From positions 1 through 62,951 of the forward strand of contig NZ_MBLO01000207.1 of the NCBI RefSeq assembly GCF_001854805.1: a stretch of DNA of 62,951 bases, read 5' to 3'. Shown piece by piece: positions 53,033-61,750 of the stretch; position 1 is the stretch's first letter, and every line of letters starts with the position of its first letter. The translations under genes were made by a program, and so were the position numbers. This DNA is from Pseudofrankia coriaricola. GTDB taxonomy: Bacteria; Actinomycetota; Actinomycetes; Frankiales; Frankiaceae. The notes below the pieces were generated by a model. The model made no database searches and was not told the DNA's origin. It was given only the letters and a program-made list of their open reading frames with translations.

Positions 53033-53728
53033 GTGACGACGAGTCTTCGCCCCGTGCCCACCCGTCCGTTCGCGCCGCTGGCCGCCGCGGCTGGTTCCCG
53101 CGGCCGGGGGCACGGTCGGCGGGTCGTCGCCGGCTGTGCGGTGGCGGTGGTCCTGCTGGGCGCCGCCGTCGCCGGGTGCGACGCGGGTACCGCCCCCGAC
53201 GGCACCGCCGCGGCCCCGGTGACGACGAAGGCGCCCGTCACCGAGGCGCCGACCGTGCTGCCGGTCGTGGGCAACCCGACGAACCTGACGGTCGAGCCGG
53301 CTGTCGGCGCCGGCGTGGGCGTGCCGCCCACGGCGCTGACCGTGAAGGATCTGGTCGTCGGCCAGGGTGCCCAGGCGAGCCTCGACAGCAACGTGACGGT
53401 CAACTACGTCGGCGTCCTGTGGAACACCGGCGAGAAGTTCGACGCCTCCTGGACCCAGGGCGAGCCGGCGACGTTCACGCTGAGCCAGGTCATCGCCGGC
53501 TTCGCCCAGGGCATCGGCGGCAGCGTCAAGGACAGCGTCGAGGGCATGCGCGTCGGCGGCCGGCGGATGATCATCATCCCGCCCGCGCTGGGCTACGGGC
53601 CGCAGGGTGGCAGCGGCCCGATCAAGGTCGACGACACGATCGTCTTCGTCGTGGACCTTCTCGACCTCGGCGGTTCCGGGGCCGCGGGCGCCACCACCGC
53701 CCCGACGGACCCCGCGGCCAGCAGCTGA
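53033..53728 (+). CDS. FKBP-type peptidyl-prolyl isomerase lipoprotein
   Basis: 231 residues from GTG 53033. A signal peptide with arginines (GHGRRVVAGCAVAVVLLGAAVAGC) ends in the lipobox VAGC, so Cys49 is probably lipidated and the protein anchored outside the membrane. The FKBP domain spans about 105-215: SLDSNVTVNYVGVLWNTGEKFDASW, FTLSQVIAGFAQGIGGSV, GMRVGGRRMIIIPPALGYG and DDTIVFVVDLLDL. These keep the usual ligand-pocket Tyr, Asp, Phe, Val and Ile positions. It should catalyse proline isomerisation of exported proteins. FKBP genes are commonly found between pafA and pafB in actinobacteria. Confidence 0.93.
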   Translation: MTTSLRPVPTRPFAPLAAAAGSRGRGHGRRVVAGCAVAVVLLGAAVAGCDAGTAPDGTAAAPVTTKAPVTEAPTVLPVVGNPTNLTVEPAVGAGVGVPPTALTVKDLVVGQGAQASLDSNVTVNYVGVLWNTGEKFDASWTQGEPATFTLSQVIAGFAQGIGGSVKDSVEGMRVGGRRMIIIPPALGYGPQGGSGPIKVDDTIVFVVDLLDLGGSGAAGATTAPTDPAASS

Positions 53729-53834
53729 CCGGCGCGCGGGCGCGTATCCGCGTTTCCAGCCGGACGGCCAACAGGCACCCATGGGCCGGCCGTCGCAGCC
53801 CCCAGCGGGCCGCAACAGGCGGCATAATACGGAT

Positions 53835-53850
53835 CCACGGGAGCCCGTGG
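53835..53850. terminator. Small hairpin between the FKBP and pafBC genes
   Basis: CCACGGG (53835-53841) and CCCGTGG (53844-53850) pair with an AG turn. A TAATAC-like sequence precedes it (53824-53829) and could be the -10 element for pafBC, in which case the hairpin lies in the leader. Confidence 0.4.
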
Positions 53851-53919
53851 CGGGCGCGCGTCGAACTGCTGTGCGGCCTCGCGTCCCGGTTGCCCTGACG
53901 GCAGATAACCTCACCGGGT

Positions 53920-56142
53920 GTGTCCCGTCGACGGCTGGAGCGGCTGCTCAACCTGACGATGTGCCTGATGGCGACGTCGAGGTTCCTGACCGTGTCCGAG
54001 ATCGGCGACATGGTCGAGGGCTACGAGCCGGGCCGAGACGGCGACGAGCACGAGGCGTTCCGCCGGATGTTCGAGCGGGACAAGCAGTATCTGCGCGACC
54101 TGGGCATCCCGCTGGAGACCGGGTCCGACTCCTACGGTGACGAGGTCGGGTACCGGATCCGCCGCGACGACTACGCGCTGCCCGAGATCCGGCTGACCCC
54201 GGACGAGGCGGCGGCGCTGGCGCTCGCCACCCGGCTGTGGTCGACCGCGTCGCTGGCGGCGCCCGCGGCGAGCGCGCTGCGCAAGCTCGCCGCTGGGGGA
54301 GCCGCCACCAGCCCCGGCCTGGGCCCCGGTCCGCCCGGTGAGGCCCCCGCCAGGCCGGCCGGGGCGCCGGGGCCGGCGGAGCTGTTCGGCCTCGACGGGC
54401 TCGAGCCGCGCGTCGACGCGGCCGAGGCGGCGTTCGAGCCGTGCCTGGCCGCTGTCCAGGAACGCCGTGCCGTGCGCTTCCCGTACCGCAAGCCGGGGGA
54501 GGCCGAGCCGGCGGAGCGCCTCGTCGAGCCGTGGGGCGTGCTGTCCTGGCGCGGCCGCTGGTACCTGGCCGGGCACGACCGCCGCCGCGGCGCGCCCCGG
54601 GTGTTCCGCCTGTCCCGGGTCACCGGGCCGGTGCGCCCGGTCGGCCCAGCGGGCGCGGTGGCGGTGCCGGCGGGTGTGGACCTGCGGGCGATGGTGACGA
54701 TGTCCTCGTCGTCCGTCCCCGACCGGGTGCGCACGGCGACGCTCGCGGTCCGGGTCGGCGCCGGCCATGCGCTGCGCCGCCGGGGCCGCCCCGCCGCGGT
54801 GTCCGGCGCGGCCGGCGTACCCGTCCCGGTGGGGGAGGCCGGCGAGGCACGCCCCGGGGTCGGCGCGGACATGGAGGTGCTGCGGATCGGCTTCGCCGAC
54901 GTCGAGCGGATGGCCCGCTGGGTGGCCGGCTACGGCGCCGACGTCGTCGTCCTCGACCCGCCGGACATGCGCGCCGAGGTCGTCCGCCGGCTGCGCGCCG
55001 CCGCCGGTGGCGCGGCCGCCTCGGCCTCCGTCCCGACGACCGCCGCCGTGGGCACCACGGACACGGCTGGCGGCGCCGGCTCCTCGGCCTCCGCCGCGGG
55101 AGCGGGCGGTAACGGCGGCGGGCGGCGCCGGGCCGACGGGCCGGCGGGCCGGGCGGCGGGCCGGGCGGCGGGCGAGGCGCCGTCGGAGGACCGGCTGTCC
55201 CGTCTGCTGGCGCTGGTGCCGTGGCTGCGCGCGCGGCCGGGGGTCTCCGTCGACGCGGCCGCCGCGGCGTTCGGGATCACCGCCCGCCAGCTGCGCGACG
55301 ACCTGGACCTGCTGTTCATCTGCGGCCTGCCCGGGGGCGCGCCCGGTGACCTGATCGACATCAGCTACGAGGGCGGACAGATCACCGTCGTCGACCCGCA
55401 GACCCTGGACCGGCCGCTGCGCCTGACCGTGGACGAGGCGACCGCCCTGGTCGTCGCCGCGCGGGCGCTCGCCGACCTGCCGGGCCTCGCCGGCCGGGAG
55501 GCGCTGGAACGGGCGGTCGAGCGGATAGAGGAGGCGATCGGCAGCCGCCCGACCGAGCGGGTCGGCGTCCAGCTCGACCCGCCGAACGAGGTGCTGACCG
55601 TGCTGCAGCGGGCCCTGCGGGAGCGGCGCCGGGTGCACCTGCGCTACCTGGTCTGGTCGCGCGACGAGCTCACCGAGCGCGATGTCGACCCGATGCGGCT
55701 GCTGTCGATGGACGGGCACTGGTACCTGGAGGGCTGGTGCCACCGCGCCGAGGCGGTGCGGATGTTCCGTCTGGACTCCATCGTCGGCGGCGCCGCCGGC
55801 GTGCGGGTGCTCGACGAGCGGGCGGCCCCGCCGCCGGACGCGGCCGTCCGTGACGTCAGCGCCGGGGTGTTCACCCCGGGCCCGGGCGACCTGCTCGCCG
55901 TCGTCGACCTGTCCGCCTCCGCCCGCTGGGCGGCCGACCACTACCCCGTCGAGTCCACCGCGGAGCTGCCGGGCGGCGGCCTGCGCATGACCCTGTACGC
56001 GACCGGGACGGCGTGGCTGCGCCGCCTGCTGCTCGGCCTCGGCGGCGACGCCAGGGTCGTCGGCCCGCCCACCCTCGTCACCGAGATCCACGACGCGGCC
56101 GCCAAGGCCCTCACGGCCTACGACGACACCGCCTCTTCCTGA
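53920..56142 (+). CDS. pafBC: Fused PafB-PafC transcriptional regulator (HTH-WYL-HTH-WYL)
   Basis: 740 residues, the sum of PafB and PafC. The N-half has a winged helix (LERLLNLTMCLMATSRFLTVSEIGDMV, FERDKQYLRDLGIPLETG) and a WYL domain (SWRGRWYLAGHDRRRGAPRVFRLSRV). A disordered Ala/Gly/Ser linker (about 355-425) precedes the second half: LSRLLALVPWLRARPGVSVDAAA, RDDLDLLFICGLPGG and WYL segment SMDGHWYLEGWCHRAEAVRMFRLDSI. PafBC activates the RecA-independent DNA-damage regulon in mycobacteria; WYL domains are thought to bind single-stranded DNA. PafB and PafC are often separate adjacent genes, and fusions are known. It is followed 26 bp later by a small membrane protein gene. Confidence 0.95.
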   Translation: MSRRRLERLLNLTMCLMATSRFLTVSEIGDMVEGYEPGRDGDEHEAFRRMFERDKQYLRDLGIPLETGSDSYGDEVGYRIRRDDYALPEIRLTPDEAAALALATRLWSTASLAAPAASALRKLAAGGAATSPGLGPGPPGEAPARPAGAPGPAELFGLDGLEPRVDAAEAAFEPCLAAVQERRAVRFPYRKPGEAEPAERLVEPWGVLSWRGRWYLAGHDRRRGAPRVFRLSRVTGPVRPVGPAGAVAVPAGVDLRAMVTMSSSSVPDRVRTATLAVRVGAGHALRRRGRPAAVSGAAGVPVPVGEAGEARPGVGADMEVLRIGFADVERMARWVAGYGADVVVLDPPDMRAEVVRRLRAAAGGAAASASVPTTAAVGTTDTAGGAGSSASAAGAGGNGGGRRRADGPAGRAAGRAAGEAPSEDRLSRLLALVPWLRARPGVSVDAAAAAFGITARQLRDDLDLLFICGLPGGAPGDLIDISYEGGQITVVDPQTLDRPLRLTVDEATALVVAARALADLPGLAGREALERAVERIEEAIGSRPTERVGVQLDPPNEVLTVLQRALRERRRVHLRYLVWSRDELTERDVDPMRLLSMDGHWYLEGWCHRAEAVRMFRLDSIVGGAAGVRVLDERAAPPPDAAVRDVSAGVFTPGPGDLLAVVDLSASARWAADHYPVESTAELPGGGLRMTLYATGTAWLRRLLLGLGGDARVVGPPTLVTEIHDAAAKALTAYDDTASS

Positions 56143-56168
56143 CAGGCGCGCGGGTAGGGTGATCGGTC

Positions 56169-56390
56169 ATGCCGTGGGTTCTGGTCGACGTCGCGCTGAT
56201 CGTCGGGTCACTCCTGCTGCTCGTGCTGTGTGCCCTGGCCGTGTGGCGCAAGGTCCGCGCGGCGCGGTCCACGGCGGGCGAGCTCAAGGAGCAGGTCTCC
56301 GGCCTGTCGGCCGAGACCACAGCCCTGTCGGCCCGGCTCGACACCGCCGAGGTGACGGCCCGGCTCGCCGAGCGATCCGCGGCGGGCTGA
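56169..56390 (+). CDS. Small single-helix membrane protein, conserved position
   Basis: 73 residues. One transmembrane helix (VLVDVALIVGSLLLLVLCALAVW, residues 4-26) is followed by a short basic stretch (RKVRAARS) and a coiled-coil-prone helix (LKEQVSGLSAETTALSARLDTAEV). I do not recognise a named family. It lies 26 bp after pafBC and about 300 bp before tatA. The orientation is probably N-out with a cytoplasmic coiled coil. Confidence 0.7.
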   Translation: MPWVLVDVALIVGSLLLLVLCALAVWRKVRAARSTAGELKEQVSGLSAETTALSARLDTAEVTARLAERSAAG

Positions 56391-56515
56391 CCGACCGACC
56401 GGCCCGGGCTCGGTGATCCGCCGCCGTCATTCCTCCCGCGCTGTCCGTAAATCTCGGCGGATGACGTATGTGGTCTGACCAGCCAGGACGGCGACGTAAG
56501 GGCCGATCGGCCGGC

Positions 56516-56547
56516 TTCATACGCCGGAAGATTCATACGCCGGAAGA
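56516..56547. promoter_or_regulatory. Two tandem 16-bp repeats upstream of tatA
   Basis: TTCATACGCCGGAAGA occurs twice head to tail (56516-56531, 56532-56547), each copy containing the short dyad TTC...GAA. The surrounding 295-bp gap is locally less GC-rich and shows a TATGCT hexamer near 56615-56620. The repeats may bind a regulator of the tat genes. Confidence 0.55.
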
Positions 56548-56685
56548 TGCAGGTAGACGGGTTGTGGGCTCATTCCGTCATCTGTGGGTTACCTGGCTGT
56601 TGTCTGTTCCGACCTATGCTCTCGACGTAACATCAGGCTCGCACCGGTCGCAGCACCGGTCATCGGACACCGGAGGACGTCTGCC

Positions 56686-57006
56686 ATGCCGAACCTGGGT
56701 ACGACCGAGATCATCATTATCGCGATCGTGGTGCTGGTCCTGTTCGGGGCGAAGAAGCTGCCCGAGGCCTCACGGTCGCTCGGCCGCTCCCTGCGGATCT
56801 TCAAGGCGGAGACGAAGGGCCTGCGCGAGGACGACGTAACGCCGACCCCTGCGCCGTCGCCGAAGCCGATCGCCACCCCGAAGGCGGAGCTGGAGTCGTC
56901 GGAGGTCGACGCGCTGCGCAAGCGGGTCGCGGAACTCGAGCACGATGCCGTGCAGGCCCCGTCGGCCAACGGTGTCGGCCCGGTCGAGGCCCAGCAGCAG
57001 CACTGA
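56686..57006 (+). CDS. tatA: Sec-independent protein translocase TatA
   Basis: 106 residues from ATG 56686 with GGAGG 8 nt upstream. TatA oligomers form the pore for folded twin-arginine substrates. [40 protein letters not shown] (1-40) shows the N-terminal helix, the FGAKKLPE hinge and the amphipathic helix. A Pro-rich disordered segment and a C-terminal helix ([19 protein letters not shown]) follow. A longer in-frame start at 56584 is rejected because the conserved N-terminus begins here. tatC is about 230 bp downstream. Confidence 0.94.
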   Translation: MPNLGTTEIIIIAIVVLVLFGAKKLPEASRSLGRSLRIFKAETKGLREDDVTPTPAPSPKPIATPKAELESSEVDALRKRVAELEHDAVQAPSANGVGPVEAQQQH

Positions 57007-57009
57007 CCC

Positions 57010-57031
57010 CTCGTGCCGCCGACGGCACGAG
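57010..57031 (+). terminator. 9-bp hairpin between tatA and tatC
   Basis: CTCGTGCCG (57010-57018) pairs with CGGCACGAG (57023-57031) around CCGA. It sits 4 nt after the tatA stop and could terminate most transcripts, giving more TatA than TatC, or stabilise the tatA 3' end. Confidence 0.65.
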
Positions 57032-57238
57032 ACTCGGGCCGGTGGGGGTCGCGTCGCACGCCAGCCCGGTGCGGGTCGGCGGCCTGACCACGTCGATTCG
57101 CCGTCGTACCCGGGTCGGCGGCCGGGCGGGCCGACAGGCCGACCTCGCCGCGCCCCCGGCCGTGGCGCGTCGTGACGGGTGGCCGGCGGCCTTCCGTAGA
57201 CCCACGTCCCCGACCCAGTGAGCAGGAGCGGCCCGAAC

Positions 57239-58273
57239 GTGCCTGGCCTCCCTTCGCCGCGGCGCCTCGCCTCGTCTGTCAACCACCGGCGCACGCGCAC
57301 GGTGGAGGACAGCCGGATGCCGCTGACCGAGCACCTGCGCGAGCTGCGCAACCGGCTGTTCAAGGCACTGCTGGCGTTCCTCGCCGCCTTGGTCGTGGCC
57401 TTCGTCTTCAAGAACACGATCATGCACTGGCTGACGGGGCCGTACTGCGACCTGCCCGCGAAGCTGCGCGCGCAGCAGGCCGGCCAGAACTGCCAGCTGT
57501 ACTTCTTCGACATCACCGGCGCCTTCATGATCGAGCTGAAGGTCGCCGCGATCGCGGCCGCGGTGCTCTCCGCGCCGGTCTGGCTCTACCAGCTCTGGTC
57601 GTTCATCACGCCGGGCCTGCACCGCCACGAGCGGCGCTGGGCGCTGACCTTCGTGGCCACCTCGCTGGTGCTGTTCGCGGTCGGCGGGTTGTTCGCGTAC
57701 CTGACGCTGGAGACCGGGCTCAGGCTGCTGCTCGGCTTCGGCGGCGAGCACCTCGTCAGCCTCCTGTCCGCGGATAAGTACCTCAGCTACGTGATCGCGA
57801 TGCTGCTCATCTTCGGCATCTCGTTCGAGGTCCCGCTGCTGATCTGCCTGCTCAACCTGGCCGGGCTGGTGACCACGAAGCGGCTGCGGTCGTGGCGGCG
57901 GGCCGAGATCTTCCTGACGTTCGTGTTCGCCGCGATCGTGACGCCGAGCCAGGACCCGTTCACCATGTTGGCGCTCGGCCTGCCGATGATCGTCCTGTAC
58001 GAGCTCGCGCTGTTCATCGGCTGGCTCAACGACCGCCGCAGGAAGCTGCGCGGTGACACGTCCGTCTACTCGGACCTCGACGACGACGCGGCCTCGCCGC
58101 TGGAGTTCGACGACTCCGGTGAGTCGCGGCGCGTGGCGGCTCTCACCGCGCAGGCCCAGCAGGACGGCCGGGCCGGCCGCAAGGCCCGCAAGCAGCTCGC
58201 CGCGCTCGCCGCGCTCGCCGAGGCCGGCGCGCCGGCCGACTCGGCCGGCGCCGCTGCCGGCGACGCCACCTGA
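57239..58273 (+). CDS. tatC: Sec-independent protein translocase TatC
   Basis: About 344 residues. TatC recognises the twin-arginine signal peptide and is the core of the Tat receptor. Conserved features are MPLTEHLRELRNRLFKALL (N-terminal cytoplasmic motif), SAPVWLYQLWSFITPGLHRHERRW (signal-peptide site with the Pro and Glu), FGISFEVPLLICLLNLAGLV and AAIVTPSQDPFTMLALGLPM. Six helices end near residue 265; a disordered Ala-rich tail follows. The start is uncertain: GTG 57239 has AGGAG 11 nt upstream, GTG 57218 is in frame, and ATG 57317 (GGAGG 8 nt upstream) would remove a 26-residue extension of the kind also seen in other actinobacterial TatC. Confidence 0.93.
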   Translation: MPGLPSPRRLASSVNHRRTRTVEDSRMPLTEHLRELRNRLFKALLAFLAALVVAFVFKNTIMHWLTGPYCDLPAKLRAQQAGQNCQLYFFDITGAFMIELKVAAIAAAVLSAPVWLYQLWSFITPGLHRHERRWALTFVATSLVLFAVGGLFAYLTLETGLRLLLGFGGEHLVSLLSADKYLSYVIAMLLIFGISFEVPLLICLLNLAGLVTTKRLRSWRRAEIFLTFVFAAIVTPSQDPFTMLALGLPMIVLYELALFIGWLNDRRRKLRGDTSVYSDLDDDAASPLEFDDSGESRRVAALTAQAQQDGRAGRKARKQLAALAALAEAGAPADSAGAAAGDAT

Positions 58274-58378
58274 GCGGTCCGGCAGCTCAAACCACCCGTC
58301 CATCCGCCGGCCCACCTGCCGGGCGGCGCCGCCCGGCGCCCGGGCTGGCCTGTCGGTCCGGTCCCGTAACCTGAAGGC

Positions 58379-61300
58379 GTGACCTCCCAGCCACCCGAGC
58401 CGGGTGCGGAAGTCGACGCCGCCACGGGGGCGGACGGCGACGTTGGCGGGGTTGATCCCGCTGACCGCGCCCCGCGTGCCCACCAGTCGTCCGCCAGGTC
58501 CGCCGTCCCGGCCGCCCAGGACGGCCTCCCCGCCGCCGGTGCGGCCCGCGGCGCCGGGCCTCCGGGCGAACTCGCCGATCCCGACCAGTTCTCCTACACC
58601 GCGGAGCTCACCAGCCGGGAGACCGGGCCGTGGCCGGCCCCCGCGGCCCCGGCCGACGAGCTGACGGCCGAGCTGGACGCCGAGCTCGCCCTGGAGCTCG
58701 AGGCGGAGGCCGAGGAGAAGCCCCCCGGGGTGGCGGTCACCGACCCGGTGGTGGCGCTGGCGCAGTTCGCGGCGCGCTACCCGTTCGGGCTCGACCCCTT
58801 CCAGGTCGAGGCCTGCGAGGCCCTCGCCGCCGGCGAGGGAGTGCTCGTCGCCGCGCCGACCGGCGCCGGCAAGACGATCGTCGGCGAGTTCGCCGCGTTC
58901 CTCGCGCTGCGCGGCGGGCGGCGCTGCTTCTACACCACGCCGATCAAGGCGCTGTCGAACCAGAAGTACGCCGACCTGGTCGCCGCCCACGGCGTGGCCA
59001 ACGTCGGCCTGCTCACCGGCGACACCTCCCGCAACGGCGACGCCCCGGTGGTGGTCATGACCACCGAGGTGCTGCGCAACATGCTCTACGCCTCCCCGGA
59101 GGGCAGCCACCGCTTCGACGACCTCGCCTACGTCGTCATGGACGAGGTCCACTACCTCGCCGACCGGCAGCGCGGCGCCGTCTGGGAAGAGGTGATCATC
59201 CATCTGCCGGCGCATGTCCAGCTGGTGTCGCTGTCGGCGACGGTGAGCAACGCCGAGGAGTTCGCCCAGTGGCTGGTCACCGTCCGCGGCCACACCCGGG
59301 TGATCGTCTCCGAGCACCGGCCGGTGCCGCTGTGGCAGCACGTCCTGGCCGACCGCGCGCTCTACGACCTGTTCGTCGAGGACGCCGCCCCGCTCGGTGA
59401 CGTCTACGGCGGCCCTCGCGCGCTCAAGCCCGCGGGGCCCGGGTCCGGTCCCGGCCCTGGTGCCGCCGCCGGCCGGGATCGGGCCCGCGACGGCGCGCGC
59501 GGCGAGCGGCCCGGCCGCGTCGGCGCCCCCGGACGGCAGAGCCGCGCGGCCCGCGACGCCGGGCCAGCCCGGCCGGGCCGGGGTGGCCGTAACAGCCATG
59601 ATGGTCAGCGCGGCCGCGACGACCGCCCGGCCGGGGCCGGCGACGACCGGAACGGCGCGGGGGACCGGGCCGTCGGGGCGGTTGCCTCGGACGGCCGGCC
59701 GGTCAACCCCGAGCTGCTGCGGCTGGCCCGGCTGGAGAGCTCTGGGCCGGAGTGGTCGCGCTCCGGGCGGCCGGGCCCCGGCGGACGGCCGCGGCGGCGG
59801 CCCTGGGTGCCGAGCCGCCCGCAGGTGATCGAGCGGCTCGACCGCGACGGCCTGCTGCCGGCGATCACCTTCGTGTTCAGCCGGGTCGGCTGCGACGCCG
59901 CGGTGGCGGCCTGCGCGGCCGCCGGGCTGCGGCTGACGACGTCCGAGCAGGCCGCCGAGATCCGCGCCCACGTGCGGGCCCGCACCGCCGGGATCCCCGA
60001 CGGCGACCTGCGCGTCCTCGGCTACTGGGAGTGGCTCGACGGGCTGGAGCGGGGCCTGGCCGCGCACCACGCCGGGATGCTGCCGGTGTTCAAGGAGGTC
60101 GTCGAGGAGCTGTTCGTGCGGGGCCTGGTCCGCGCCGTGTTCGCGACAGAGACGCTCGCGCTCGGCATCAACATGCCGGCGCGCACCGTCGTCCTCGAAC
60201 GGCTGTCGAAGTTCAACGGCCAGACCCGCGCCGACATCACCCCCGGCGAGTACACCCAGCTCACCGGCCGGGCCGGCCGGCGCGGCATCGACATCGAGGG
60301 CCACGCGGTGGTGCTCTGGCAGCCGGGGCTGGACCCGCTGGCCGTCGCCGGGCTCGCCTCGACCCGCACCTACCCGCTGCGCTCGTCGTTCCGCCCCTCC
60401 TACAACATGGCCGTCAACCTGGTCGGCCGGCTCGGCGCCGAGCGCGCCCGCACCGTGCTGGAGTCGTCGTTCGCCCAGTTCCAGGCCGACCGGGCCGTCG
60501 TCGGGCTCGCGCGCCAGGTGCGGCGCAACCAGGCGGCGCTCGACGAACTGACCGCCGAGGTCGAGTGCGACCGGGGCTCGGCCCACGAGTACGACCAGAT
60601 CCGGCGCGACATCCGCGAGCGGGAGAAGCGCCTCTCGCGCGAGGGCGCGGCCCACGGCCGCGCGGAGGCGGCCGAGGCGCTGGCGCGGCTGCGCACCGGC
60701 GACGTGGTCCGGGTGCCGGCCGGGCGGCGGATGGGGCTCGCGGTCGTGCTCGACGTGGCCGTCGACCCGCGCTCCGTCGACGAGCCGCGCCCACTGGTGC
60801 TCACCGCCGACCGGCAGGTCAGGCGGCTCTCCCTGATCGACTTCCCGGTCGCGGTCGAGCCGCTCGGCCGGGTGCGGGTGCCGCGGACGTTCAACCCCCG
60901 CGACGCCCGCTCCCGGCGCGACCTGGCGAGCTCGCTGCACCACGCCGAGCTGCGCGCCGAGCCCGGCAAGCGGGAGCGGGCCCGCTCCGCCGCGTCCGAC
61001 GACGCCGAGCTCGCCCGGCTGCGCCGCGCGCTGCGAGCCCACCCGGTGCACGACTGCCCGCGCCGCGAGGAGCACCTGCGCAAGGCCGAGCGCGCGACCC
61101 GGCTGCGCCGGGAGACCGAGGCGCTGGCCCGCAAGGTCGAGGGCCGGACCAACACGGTCGCCCGCACGTTCGACCGGGTCCGCGCGGCGCTGACCGAGCT
61201 CGACTACCTGGACGGTGACACCGTCACCCCGAAGGGAGCGCGCCTCGCCCGGATCTACACCGAGCAGGACCTGATCGTGGCGGTCTGCCTCGACCGGGGC

Positions 61301-61738
61301 GTGTGGGAGCCGCTCACGCCGGCGGCGCTGGCCGCCGCGGTGTCGTCGCTGGTGTTCGAGCCGCGCGGCGACGACCTGGCGATGCCGGCGCTGCCCGGCG
61401 ACGAGGACCTGCGGGCCGCGCTCGGCGCCACCCACCGGATCTACGTCCAGCTGTCCGGCGTCGAACAGGAGCATGGCCTGGACTTCCTGCGCCCGCCGGA
61501 GCTGGGCTTCGTCACCGCGGCCTACGGCTGGGCGTCGGGCCGGTCGCTGGAGCGGATCCTCGGCGAGGACGCGACCGAGCTGACCGCAGGCGACTTCGTC
61601 CGCTGGATGCGCCAGCTGCTCGACCTGCTCGACCAGATCGCCCAGACAGCCGGCGCCGGGTCCCCCCTGCGCTCCACCGCGCGCGAGGCCATGGACGCCC
61701 TGCGCCGCGGCGTCGTCGCCTACTCGATGACCGTTTAG
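58379..61738 (+). CDS. helY: HelY/Ski2-like DEAD/DEAH-box RNA helicase
   Basis: 1119 residues from GTG 58379. The Ski2-like core follows a disordered N-terminus: FQVEACEALAAGEGVLVAAP then TGAGKT (near 160), VVMDEVHYLADRQRG (DEVH near 256), VSLSATVSNAEEF, FVFSRVGCD, RAVFATETLALGINMPART and QLTGRAGRRGID. A Gly/Arg/Asp-rich insert of about 120 residues (348-468) splits the two RecA domains. The C-terminus contains the DSHCT domain of Mtr4/Ski2 helicases (EQEHGLDFLRPPELGFVTAA, AGDFVRWMRQLLDLLDQIAQ). Rv2092c (helY) occupies the same position next to tatC in M. tuberculosis. A role in RNA turnover is inferred from the family. Confidence 0.93.
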   Translation: MTSQPPEPGAEVDAATGADGDVGGVDPADRAPRAHQSSARSAVPAAQDGLPAAGAARGAGPPGELADPDQFSYTAELTSRETGPWPAPAAPADELTAELDAELALELEAEAEEKPPGVAVTDPVVALAQFAARYPFGLDPFQVEACEALAAGEGVLVAAPTGAGKTIVGEFAAFLALRGGRRCFYTTPIKALSNQKYADLVAAHGVANVGLLTGDTSRNGDAPVVVMTTEVLRNMLYASPEGSHRFDDLAYVVMDEVHYLADRQRGAVWEEVIIHLPAHVQLVSLSATVSNAEEFAQWLVTVRGHTRVIVSEHRPVPLWQHVLADRALYDLFVEDAAPLGDVYGGPRALKPAGPGSGPGPGAAAGRDRARDGARGERPGRVGAPGRQSRAARDAGPARPGRGGRNSHDGQRGRDDRPAGAGDDRNGAGDRAVGAVASDGRPVNPELLRLARLESSGPEWSRSGRPGPGGRPRRRPWVPSRPQVIERLDRDGLLPAITFVFSRVGCDAAVAACAAAGLRLTTSEQAAEIRAHVRARTAGIPDGDLRVLGYWEWLDGLERGLAAHHAGMLPVFKEVVEELFVRGLVRAVFATETLALGINMPARTVVLERLSKFNGQTRADITPGEYTQLTGRAGRRGIDIEGHAVVLWQPGLDPLAVAGLASTRTYPLRSSFRPSYNMAVNLVGRLGAERARTVLESSFAQFQADRAVVGLARQVRRNQAALDELTAEVECDRGSAHEYDQIRRDIREREKRLSREGAAHGRAEAAEALARLRTGDVVRVPAGRRMGLAVVLDVAVDPRSVDEPRPLVLTADRQVRRLSLIDFPVAVEPLGRVRVPRTFNPRDARSRRDLASSLHHAELRAEPGKRERARSAASDDAELARLRRALRAHPVHDCPRREEHLRKAERATRLRRETEALARKVEGRTNTVARTFDRVRAALTELDYLDGDTVTPKGARLARIYTEQDLIVAVCLDRGVWEPLTPAALAAAVSSLVFEPRGDDLAMPALPGDEDLRAALGATHRIYVQLSGVEQEHGLDFLRPPELGFVTAAYGWASGRSLERILGEDATELTAGDFVRWMRQLLDLLDQIAQTAGAGSPLRSTAREAMDALRRGVVAYSMTV

Positions 61739-61750
61739 CGCCCCGGGCCG

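Noticed and set aside
56801-61474. Minus-strand open frame of 1557 codons
   Set aside because: It is antisense to tatA, tatC and helY, whose motifs are unmistakable. The antisense product is Arg/Gly/Asp/Val-rich without any domain, a usual result of high GC at third codon positions.
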